Source of the DNA: an uncultured Bacilli bacterium
Lineage (GTDB): Bacteria; Bacillota_I; Bacilli_A; RF39; UBA660
Direction: 5' to 3'
Length of the DNA: 5,482 nucleotides
NCBI GenBank assembly: GCA_948760655.1
Contig: CAQBKK010000057.1
Location: forward strand, 1-5,482
Both the position numbers and the translations under genes were made by a program. The notes under the pieces were generated by a model. It was not told the origin of the DNA. It saw only the letters and a list, made by a program, of their open reading frames with translations, and did no database searches. Below are positions 1 to 5,482 of the stretch, one piece after another (positions within the stretch are counted from its first letter, which is position 1; each line of letters starts with the position of its first letter).

Positions 1-23
1 ATCAAAGATGAATACTTCCTTCA

Positions 24-53
24 TTTACTACTCGATATTATACGTGTTATAAT
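24..53 (+). promoter_or_regulatory. Candidate promoter upstream of prfB
   Basis: A perfect extended -10 element, TGTTATAAT, lies at 45-53. An 18-base spacer separates its TATAAT from a weak -35-like TTTACT at 24-29 (4 of 6 matches to TTGACA). Transcription would start near 60, so the prfB RBS (AGGTG, 60-64) would sit almost at the 5' end of the mRNA, which is an awkwardly short leader. TATAAT also arises often by chance in such AT-rich DNA; another copy lies inside prfB at 87-92. prfB may instead be transcribed from further upstream. Confidence 0.3.
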
Positions 54-72
54 ACCTTTAGGTGAAAAACAA

Positions 73-1156
73 ATGGACAAAAAGGATATAATAGCAAAAT
101 TAAACAACTTATTAACAAAATTAAATGACTTAGGGAGGTCACTTTGACTTAGAAGAAAAAGAAAAAAGAATAAAAGAATTAGAAAATATAACAAAAGAAG
201 AAAATTTTTGGCAAAATATAGAAGCAGCAAATCAAATAAACCAAGAACTTGCGAGTTTAAAAAAAGAAATAGAAACCTACTTAAAAACAAAACAAAATAT
301 TGTGGATAACTTAGAACTTATTGACATTTTATCAGAAGAAGAATTAGAAAGTTTATTAAAAGAAATTCCTATTTTAGAAAATAAATTAGAAGAATTGGAA
401 CTAAGCTGTCTACTAAAGGAAGAAAACGATAAATTAAATTGTTATTTAGAGATTCACCCTGGAGCAGGAGGAACAGAATCATGTGATTGGGCAAGCATGC
501 TCTTTCGTATGTACCAAAGATTTTGTGAAAATATGAACTATAAATATGAGATTATAGATAGTCAAAAAGGAGACGAAGCTGGTTTAAAAAGCGTTACGAT
601 TTACATAAAAGGGGTGTATGCTTACGGTTACTTAAAAAAAGAAAGTGGAGTGCATCGTTTAGTGCGTATATCTCCATTTGATTCTAATAAAAGAAGGCAT
701 ACCTCCTTTGCATCAGTCTTAGTAACTCCAGAATACAATAAAGCTACAAATGTAGATATAAAAGAAAGTGACTTAAAAATTGATGTGTACCATTCAAGCG
801 GAGCAGGAGGTCAATCAGTAAACACCTCAAACTCTGCTGTTCGGATTACCCACTTGCCAACTAAAATAGTTGTAACTTGCCAAAATGAACGAAGTCAACT
901 AAAAAATAAAGAAATTGCAATGAAAATGTTAAAAAATAAGTTATATGTAGTAGAAATGCAAAAAAAAGAACAAGAAATGAATGCTTTAAAAGGCGATATG
1001 GCAAATATTAATTTTGGAAGTCAAATTAGAAGTTATGTATTAGAACCATACAAGCTGATAAAAGACAATCGTTCTGGGTATGAAACAAGCAATGTAGCAA
1101 AAGTATTAGATGGAGAAGTATTACCTATTATAAAATCAGTATTGAAAACAAAATAA
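73..1156 (+). CDS. prfB: Peptide chain release factor 2 (RF2), made by programmed +1 frameshift
   Basis: RF2 recognises UGA and UAA stop codons in the ribosomal A site and triggers hydrolysis of the peptidyl-tRNA ester bond. The zero frame starts at ATG 73, with AGGTG at 60-64 as RBS, and encodes 24 residues (MDKKDIIAKL...GRSL) up to TGA at 145-147. A +1 shift at CTT-T then continues in the frame from GAC 146 to TAA 1154-1156, giving a product of about 360 residues against about 365 in the family. Visible hallmarks are an N-terminal helical, charged region, HPGAGGTES at about residues 128-136, the stop-codon-reading SPF tripeptide at about 200-202 (typical of RF2, not the PxT of RF1), and the catalytic GGQ at about 245-247 within SSGAGGQ. 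The frame is open upstream of 73 to the window edge, but the 24-residue leader length and the RBS favour ATG 73. The gene looks intact. A YitT-family gene follows after 10 bases. Confidence 0.96.
132..148 (+). promoter_or_regulatory. RF2 autoregulatory +1 frameshift site
   Basis: The site reads AGGGAGG (132-138), TCA, CTT (142-144), TGA (145-147), C148. The Shine-Dalgarno-like GGGAGG sits three bases before the CTT codon, the same spacing as in the Escherichia coli prfB site (AGGGGG-UAU-CUU-UGA-C). By established mechanism, the internal SD pairs with 16S rRNA and pushes the ribosome forward while it pauses at the poorly recognised UGA-C. Peptidyl-tRNA-Leu slips from CUU to UUU, and GAC is read next. 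Low RF2 therefore increases frameshifting and RF2 synthesis, forming a feedback loop. After the shift, the frame gives DLEEKEKRIKELEN, matching the usual RF2 continuation. Confidence 0.95.
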
Positions 1157-1166
1157 GAGGTGCAAA

Positions 1167-2009
1167 ATGCAAAAAAAAAATTATACAAATCTAATGATAG
1201 GATTATTTCTGGCATCATTTGCTTTTAATATCTTTCTAGCTCCCAGCAATCTAGCCTCTGGTGGTGTAAGTGGACTAGCGTTAATTATTCATAAAATCCT
1301 CAATTTTAACGAAAGCTTATTTATATTCATAATAAATTTAATGCTTGTGTTGATAAGTTATCTATTATTAGGAAAAGAAAAAACCAAAAAGACCATTTTA
1401 GGATCTCTTTTATTTCCTATTTTTATAACACTTACAAATTACCTCACTCCCTTAATAAAAACGGAAGAACTAGAACTTATTCTTATAGCAGTATTAGGAG
1501 GAATCCTAAGCGGTACAGGCTATGGGCTTATCTTTAAAAGTGGATATACCTCAGGAGGAACAGATATTTTAAACCAAATTGTCGAAAAATATGCCCATGT
1601 GCCTATTTCTACCTCCATTATTTTAGTCGATGGATGTATTACAATTCTAGGGGGAATCGTATTCGGACTTCCAACAATGGTATACGCTTTCCTTGCTTTA
1701 ATTTTAATCAGCGTATTTAGTAATAAAAAAATATTAGGAATAGGCAAAAATAAAACCTTGTATATATACACAACCAAATACAATGAAATAAAATATTATT
1801 TACATTTTGATTTAAAAGTGGACAGTACAGATTTTGATTGTATTGGAGGATACTCAAAAGAACCAAGAAAAGTAATTCTAACAATAATAAAAACAAGAGA
1901 TTACTATCGTGCAAAAGAAACTATATCTTTAATAGATGAAAATGTATTCATAATTGCGTCCAATTCTTATGAAATAAAAAATGCAAATCTAAGACTACAA
2001 AGCGAATAA
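1167..2009 (+). CDS. YitT-family membrane protein (DUF161 plus DUF2179)
   Basis: This 280-residue protein has the usual YitT length and layout. The N-terminal part is a hydrophobic membrane domain with segments at roughly residues 9-27, 34-45, 51-68, 76-96, 102-122 and 145-185. It contains two family signatures: SNLASGGVSGLALI at 27-40 and SGYTSGGTDILNQI at 125-138. The soluble C-terminal domain (about 190-275) contains VILTIIKTRDYYRAKETI followed by IDENVFIIASNSYEI, which fits DUF2179. The molecular function of this family is not established; transport has been suggested but not shown here. The RBS GAGGTG (1157-1162) directly follows the prfB stop, so the gene is probably cotranscribed with prfB. 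An uninterrupted run of ten A (1171-1180) lies in codons 2-5. The family assignment is firm, but several YitT paralogues are common per genome, so no symbol is given. Confidence 0.88.
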   Translation: MQKKNYTNLMIGLFLASFAFNIFLAPSNLASGGVSGLALIIHKILNFNESLFIFIINLMLVLISYLLLGKEKTKKTILGSLLFPIFITLTNYLTPLIKTEELELILIAVLGGILSGTGYGLIFKSGYTSGGTDILNQIVEKYAHVPISTSIILVDGCITILGGIVFGLPTMVYAFLALILISVFSNKKILGIGKNKTLYIYTTKYNEIKYYLHFDLKVDSTDFDCIGGYSKEPRKVILTIIKTRDYYRAKETISLIDENVFIIASNSYEIKNANLRLQSE

Positions 2010-2013
2010 CAAA

Positions 2014-2042
2014 TTGCATTTTAAAACATCTTAGTTTAGAAT
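2014..2042 (+). promoter_or_regulatory. Candidate promoter for tilS (and ftsH)
   Basis: TTGCAT (2014-2019) and TAGAAT (2037-2042) are separated by exactly 17 bases in the gap between the YitT-family gene and tilS. The -10 matches consensus at 5 of 6 positions; the -35 keeps the TTG core but is otherwise poor. Transcription would start near 2049, just upstream of the tilS RBS. An element of the same form, TTGCAG-17-TAGAAT, precedes the gene at 5446, which raises confidence that both are used. The 54-base gap is otherwise featureless, and no convincing terminator precedes it, so read-through from prfB is also possible. Confidence 0.4.
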
Positions 2043-2052
2043 AAGAAAAATC

Positions 2053-2059
2053 AGGTGAT
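2053..2059 (+). promoter_or_regulatory. Ribosome binding site that sets the tilS start
   Basis: AGGTGAT at 2053-2059 is a seven-base complement to the 3' end of 16S rRNA. The longest open frame would begin at GTG 2055, but that GTG is part of this SD element and cannot be the start. The next in-frame initiator, TTG 2064, is 11 bases from the first base of the SD, comparable to 13 for prfB and 9 for the YitT-family gene. Confidence 0.75.
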
Positions 2060-2063
2060 AAAT

Positions 2064-3413
2064 TTGAAAAAAGTTTTAGATTTTGTTAAACATGAATTAA
2101 AGCCAAATACTAAAATAGTGATTGGAGTATCTGGTGGAGCAGATTCTATATGCCTATTATACTTAATAAATCAATTTAAAATAGAATATAAACTTGAAAT
2201 TATTGTTGCCCATATCAATCACGGGATACGAAAAGAAAGTGATGAAGAAGAAATTTTTGTAAAACAAATTTGTGAAACGTATCAAAATAAATTTGAATGC
2301 AAAAAATTAAATATAAAAACAAAATCGAATTTGGAATGTATTGCTAGAAAAGAAAGATACCAATTTTTTGAAGAAGTAATAAAAAAATACCAAGCAGACT
2401 ATTTAATGACTGCCCACCAAGCAGACGATTTAATTGAAACAATACTAATGCGTATTACAAGAGGAAGCACACTAAAAGGATACAGTGGATTTCCAAAGAA
2501 AAGCAAAGAAAAAAAATATACCCTTCTAAGGCCACTAGTTTTTGTAAAAAAAGAGGAAATAGAAACATTTAATAAAGAAAATAAAATTGAATATCGAATA
2601 GATAAATCCAATACAAGTGAATTGTATACAAGAAACCGTTTTAGAAAATATATCCTTCCCTTTCTATACAAAGAAAACAAAAAAGTATATCAAAAATTTT
2701 TAGAATACAGCAAAGATTTAATGCAAATCGAAGAATATCTAAAAAAACAAACCCTTTCTGCCTTGACTACTATTTATGTTTTTGATAAAGTAAACTTGCA
2801 CGAATTAAGAAAGTTAGATGTAGTGCTACAAAAACGTGTGCTTGAGTATATGGTAGAAAAAGAATATCAAGAAAATATTCATAAAATAACAAAAAGACAT
2901 CTAGAATTAATAGAGAAGATTTGTAAATGCAATAAACCAAACTGTAAAATTAATCTTCCTTTAAATAGAGTGTTAACAAAAGAATATGATGAGCTTTACT
3001 TTGAAAAACAAAAAAAGGAAACCAAAGAAGAAGTAATTTTAGAAGAAAAAGTTTGTTGGAGCAACAAGGAAACTATTGCAAAAATCAAAGAAACAAACAT
3101 AATAAAAAGTAATTATATCTTACGTTTGAATAGCAAAGAAATTGCCTTTCCAATTAAAGTAAGAACCAGAAAAACAAGCGATAAAATAGCCATAAAAAAT
3201 TTAAATGGTTCAAAAAAAATAAAAGATATTTTTATAAATGAAAAAATAAGTCTAGAAAAAAGAAACACATATCCTATCGTAGTAGATGCAAAAGATAACA
3301 TCTTATGGATACCTGGAATAAAAAAATCAAAATTCGACAAAAATGTTGATGAATTTTATGATATAATATATAAATATGTGATTAGTGAGGAGAAACAAAA
3401 TGAAGAAAAATAA
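2064..3413 (+). CDS. tilS: tRNA(Ile)-lysidine synthetase
   Basis: TilS uses ATP and lysine to convert C34 of tRNA-Ile(CAU) to lysidine, switching it from methionine to isoleucine charging and from AUG to AUA reading. It acts in the cytoplasm and is normally essential. With the TTG start the protein has 449 residues. The N-terminal PP-loop ATPase domain shows SGGADS at 23-28, AHINHGIR at 49-56, ARKERY at 94-99 and TAHQADDLIET at 116-126. RITRGS follows at 130-135, then the tRNA-interacting stretch DKSNTSELYTRNRFR at 179-193. A charged helical middle region precedes a C-terminal TilS_C-type domain at about 360-430, with RTRKTSDKI, IKDIFINEKIS and ILWIPGIKKSKF. The length is close to the Bacillus subtilis protein, so it appears complete. 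AUA codons are common throughout this window, consistent with need for the enzyme. The last 14 bases overlap ftsH, suggesting translational coupling. Confidence 0.94.
   Translation: MKKVLDFVKHELKPNTKIVIGVSGGADSICLLYLINQFKIEYKLEIIVAHINHGIRKESDEEEIFVKQICETYQNKFECKKLNIKTKSNLECIARKERYQFFEEVIKKYQADYLMTAHQADDLIETILMRITRGSTLKGYSGFPKKSKEKKYTLLRPLVFVKKEEIETFNKENKIEYRIDKSNTSELYTRNRFRKYILPFLYKENKKVYQKFLEYSKDLMQIEEYLKKQTLSALTTIYVFDKVNLHELRKLDVVLQKRVLEYMVEKEYQENIHKITKRHLELIEKICKCNKPNCKINLPLNRVLTKEYDELYFEKQKKETKEEVILEEKVCWSNKETIAKIKETNIIKSNYILRLNSKEIAFPIKVRTRKTSDKIAIKNLNGSKKIKDIFINEKISLEKRNTYPIVVDAKDNILWIPGIKKSKFDKNVDEFYDIIYKYVISEEKQNEEK
3359..3367 (+). promoter_or_regulatory. Candidate extended -10 promoter for ftsH inside tilS
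   Basis: TGATATAAT at 3359-3367 is a perfect extended -10 element lying in the last codons of tilS. Transcription would start near 3374, giving a leader of about 26 bases that contains the ftsH RBS. No good -35 sits at 16-18 bases upstream; a TCGACA at 3334-3339 is too far (22-base spacer). Extended -10 promoters can work without a -35, but the region is AT-rich coding DNA, so a chance match is possible. Confidence 0.35.
3387..3392 (+). promoter_or_regulatory. Ribosome binding site that sets the ftsH start
   Basis: GAGGAG at 3387-3392 lies seven bases before ATG 3400. An in-frame GTG at 3385 would lengthen the protein by five residues, but it overlaps this SD element and has no SD of its own. 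ATG 3400 also gives the usual short lysine-rich start (MKKNN) before the first membrane segment. The RBS is embedded in tilS codons. Confidence 0.8.
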
Positions 3414-5373
3414 TACTATAAAAAATTTATTTCCTTATTTAGTGCTATTTGTTGTCATTTTCTTTGTACTTACAGTATTAAACTTAGGTGGTGCTGTAAA
3501 TCATGAATTAACAACAGGGGAACTATTAAGTGAATTAGAACACAGCAATGTAACAGAAATTGTAATTACACCAAGTAGTAATGATTCTGTGTACTACATT
3601 GAAGGAAAACTAAGTAATTACAAAGAAAAGGAAACATTTTCATCAAAGGTAGTAGAAAAGGATTTAACAGAAATAACAAATTATGCTAAAGAACATGATC
3701 TTAAAGTATATGAAACAAAAAAAGATCCTGGTTCTATATCTTTAATCTATATAATTATTAATTTTTTACCGTTAGTAATAATTATAATTGCCTCTTATTT
3801 CCTATTTACAAAAATGGCAGGAAGTAATAAAAACTCTATGGATTTTGGAAGAAGTCGTGCAAGACTTTCTGAAGATGGAGGAAATGTTAAATTTAAGGAT
3901 GTAGCTGGACTAAAAGAAGAAAAAGAAGAAGTATCAGAACTGATTGATTTCTTAAAAAATCCTAAAAAATTCCAAAAACTAGGAGCACGTATTCCAAAAG
4001 GTGTCCTACTAGTAGGGCCTCCAGGAACAGGTAAAACTTTACTTGCAAAAGCAGTGGCAGGGGAAGCAAACGTTCCTTTCTACTATATTAGCGGTTCGGA
4101 TTTCGTTGAATTATTTGTAGGTGTTGGTGCAAGTCGTGTTCGTGATATGTTTAAAGAAGCTAAGAAAAATGCCCCTTGTTTAATCTTTATTGATGAAATT
4201 GATGCCGTAGGTCGTCAACGTGGAGCAGGACTTGGTGGAGGACATGACGAAAGAGAACAAACTTTAAACCAACTATTAACAGAAATGGATGGATTTGGAG
4301 CCAATGAAGGAATTATAATTATTGCAGCAACCAATCGTCCAGATGTTTTAGATCCAGCATTATTAAGACCAGGAAGATTTGATAGACAAGTTACAGTAAA
4401 TTTACCAGATACTAGAGAACGTGAAGCAATTTTAAAAGTACATGCAGGAAATAAAATATTAGCAAGTAATGTAAGTTTAGAAAACATTAGTGCTCGAACT
4501 CCTGGATTTAGTGGAGCAGACCTAGAAAATTTACTAAATGAAGCAGCACTACTTGCAGTTCGTAAGAATGAAGAAGCTATTACAATGGATGACATTGATG
4601 AAGCAACTGACCGTGTTTTAATGGGACCAGCTAAAACTTCACGTAAAATCACGGACAAAGAAAAAAAATTAGTAAGTATTCATGAATCTGGACATGCAGT
4701 GATTGGAATAAAATTAGAAGATGCTAATGAAGTACATAAAATTACAATCATACCTCGTGGTATGGCCGGCGGATATACAATGATGCTTCCAAAAGAAGAA
4801 AAAATATCTGTAATGACTGAGAGTGAACTACTTGCTATGATAACAGGGCTACTTGGAGGACGTGCTGCTGAAGAATTATTCTTAGGTGAAATTACCACAG
4901 GAGCAAGTGATGACTTCAAAAAAGCAACAAATCTTGCAAGAAGTATGGTATCTGAATATGGTATGAGCGAACTTGGCCCTATGCAATACGAACAAAAATC
5001 AGAAGGTGTATTCTTAGGAAGAGATTATAATAAAACAAAAAATTACTCTGATCAAGTAGCACTTGAAATCGATCGAGAAGTTCGTAAAATTATTGAGAAT
5101 TGTTATGCAGATGCGAAAAAAATACTACACGATAATGAAGATTTAGTAATGACTTTAAGTAAAGCATTAATAGAAAGAGAAACATTAACGAAAGAAGAAA
5201 TTGAATCTCTTGTAACAACTGGTAAGATTGAAGAAAATTTAGAACCTTTAAAAGAAGGAGAGCCATCTTTACTAAAACTTAGAGAAATAGCAAAAGCTAA
5301 TAAAATCAAAGGATATACAAAAATGACAAAAGAAGAATTAGAGAGTGCAATAAAAAAATTAGATGAAGAATAA
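3400..5373 (+). CDS. ftsH: ATP-dependent zinc metalloprotease FtsH with Rho_N-like C-terminal tail
   Basis: FtsH is a hexameric membrane-anchored AAA+ protease that extracts and degrades misassembled membrane proteins and selected regulators. The 657-residue protein has TM1 at about 10-29, an extracytoplasmic domain at about 30-110 and TM2 at about 113-136. The cytoplasmic AAA+ module has Walker A GPPGTGKT (206-213), the pore motif FVG (239-241), Walker B FIDEID with D265-E266, and arginine fingers R323 and R326. The protease domain carries HESGH (428-432) with zinc ligands H428 and H432, and the third ligand is near D505 in GASDDF. All catalytic residues are present. A linker at about 607-622 leads to an unusual tail (about 623-654) containing [16 protein letters not shown], which resembles the Rho N-terminal fold; many FtsH proteins end in a disordered charged tail instead. 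The gene overlaps tilS by 14 bases and ends inside a terminator hairpin. Confidence 0.97.
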   Translation: MKKNNTIKNLFPYLVLFVVIFFVLTVLNLGGAVNHELTTGELLSELEHSNVTEIVITPSSNDSVYYIEGKLSNYKEKETFSSKVVEKDLTEITNYAKEHDLKVYETKKDPGSISLIYIIINFLPLVIIIIASYFLFTKMAGSNKNSMDFGRSRARLSEDGGNVKFKDVAGLKEEKEEVSELIDFLKNPKKFQKLGARIPKGVLLVGPPGTGKTLLAKAVAGEANVPFYYISGSDFVELFVGVGASRVRDMFKEAKKNAPCLIFIDEIDAVGRQRGAGLGGGHDEREQTLNQLLTEMDGFGANEGIIIIAATNRPDVLDPALLRPGRFDRQVTVNLPDTREREAILKVHAGNKILASNVSLENISARTPGFSGADLENLLNEAALLAVRKNEEAITMDDIDEATDRVLMGPAKTSRKITDKEKKLVSIHESGHAVIGIKLEDANEVHKITIIPRGMAGGYTMMLPKEEKISVMTESELLAMITGLLGGRAAEELFLGEITTGASDDFKKATNLARSMVSEYGMSELGPMQYEQKSEGVFLGRDYNKTKNYSDQVALEIDREVRKIIENCYADAKKILHDNEDLVMTLSKALIERETLTKEEIESLVTTGKIEENLEPLKEGEPSLLKLREIAKANKIKGYTKMTKEELESAIKKLDEE

Positions 5374-5390
5374 ATCATCTAATTTTTTCT
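5353..5390 (+). terminator. Intrinsic terminator overlapping the 3' end of ftsH
   Basis: The arm AAAAAATTAGATGA (5353-5366) is perfectly complementary to TCATCTAATTTTTT (5375-5388), leaving an eight-base loop that holds the ftsH stop codon TAA (5371-5373). The T tract continues as TTTTTTCTT. The stem has only two G-C pairs, so it is weak for a terminator, but 14 perfect pairs plus the T tract in the right place make the call reasonable in an AT-rich genome. The A tract on the left arm would give a U tract on the opposite strand, so it may work in both directions. Confidence 0.7.
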
Positions 5391-5418
5391 TGCAGTAATG
5401 GAAATTATGAATTAGAAT
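5390..5418 (+). promoter_or_regulatory. Candidate promoter for the gene starting at 5446
   Basis: TTGCAG (5390-5395) and TAGAAT (5413-5418) are 17 bases apart, directly after the terminator T tract. Transcription would begin near 5425, giving a leader of about 21 bases with the RBS well placed. The form matches the candidate promoter before tilS: TTGCA then 17-18 bases then TTAGAATAA. The -35 is weak against TTGACA. A separate TATAAT at 5425-5430 is too close to the RBS to be useful. Confidence 0.4.
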
Positions 5419-5445
5419 AATAAATATAATAGAGGAGGAAAAGAA

Positions 5446-5482
5446 ATGAAAAAAATAAGAAAAAACCTCCCAACCAGAAAAA
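5446..5482 (+). CDS. Start of an unidentified gene, cut by the window end
   Basis: ATG 5446 follows AGAGGAGG (5431-5438) by seven bases, the strongest ribosome binding site in the window. Only 12 codons are visible, giving MKKIRKNLPTRK, a strongly basic start. This is too short to assign a family. It lies 72 bases after ftsH, beyond the terminator and with its own candidate promoter, so it probably begins a new transcription unit. The RBS quality and position are the main evidence that it is a real gene. Confidence 0.65.
   Translation, partial: MKKIRKNLPTRK

Noticed and set aside
1..72. The end of an upstream gene, for example the frame ending at TAA 50-52 or the open frame running into prfB.
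   Set aside because: The visible residues match no family I recognise, and short open frames are expected by chance here. It remains possible but unsupported.
73..147. prfB broken by a frameshift mutation.
   Set aside because: The stop, slip codon and SD-like element match the known programmed RF2 site in sequence and spacing.
21..290. An 89-codon minus-strand frame, rich in Leu and Phe, that could look like a membrane peptide.
   Set aside because: It is the antisense of the A-rich RF2 N-terminal coding region, where AAA and GAA codons read as Phe codons, and it crosses the frameshift site. No RBS was identified.
302..1156. An independent gene starting at GTG 302 in the RF2 main frame.
   Set aside because: There is no ribosome binding site before 302, and the same frame is open back to 146 with RF2-like sequence (DLEEKEKRIKELEN). 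The true gene starts at 73 and is joined by the frameshift.
1978..2022. Inverted repeat AAAATGCAA / TTGCATTTT as a terminator after the YitT-family gene.
   Set aside because: It has nine pairs around a 27-base loop and only a four-base T run, and it overlaps the candidate -35. This is too weak to call.
4215..4658. A 147-codon open frame on the minus strand inside ftsH.
   Set aside because: It lies wholly opposite the conserved AAA+ region and has a low-complexity, serine-rich translation typical of antisense frames; no family is recognisable.
5425..5430. TATAAT just before the RBS of the gene at 5446, as its -10.
   Set aside because: Transcription would start within or after the RBS (5431-5438), leaving the mRNA without it, and there is no suitable -35.
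1..5482. CRISPR arrays, insertion sequences, tRNA or rRNA genes, riboswitches, or signs of gene transfer.
   Set aside because: No direct repeats with spacers, no transposase or terminal repeats, no tRNA cloverleaf, and no intergenic gap longer than about 75 bases were found. Base composition looks even across the window by eye.

Overview
The window is an AT-rich, gene-dense stretch with every supported gene on the + strand. Gene content, strong AGGAGG-type ribosome binding sites and A/T-biased codon use point to a low-GC Firmicute (Bacillota). It could be a Bacilli or Erysipelotrichia-like gut lineage, but the exact taxon cannot be fixed from the sequence. TGA is a true stop here: the window carries a full RF2 gene whose own programmed frameshift depends on an in-frame TGA, and tryptophan is written TGG. 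This argues against the code-4 Mollicutes.

Layout: positions 1-72 hold no supportable gene, only a candidate promoter and the RBS of prfB. prfB (73-1156, peptide chain release factor 2) is read through a classical +1 frameshift at 142-148. A YitT-family membrane protein follows at 1167-2009, ten bases after the prfB stop. A 54-base gap with a candidate promoter leads to tilS (2064-3413, tRNA-Ile lysidine synthetase, TTG start). ftsH (3400-5373, membrane AAA+ zinc protease) overlaps the end of tilS by 14 bases. A perfect 14-bp inverted repeat with a T tract at 5353-5388 ends the unit. A new gene with a very strong RBS begins at 5446 and runs off the window.

The genes are core housekeeping functions: translation termination (RF2), decoding of AUA codons (TilS) and membrane protein quality control (FtsH), plus one membrane protein of unknown role. 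tilS and ftsH are neighbours in many Firmicutes, usually with hprT between them; here hprT is absent and the two genes overlap.

The most unusual feature is the C-terminus of FtsH. It carries a short module resembling the Rho N-terminal (Rho_N/SAP-like) helix-loop-helix fold, whose last codons double as the upstream arm of the terminator. I see no mobile element, CRISPR array, tRNA or rRNA, and no clear novel multi-gene system.
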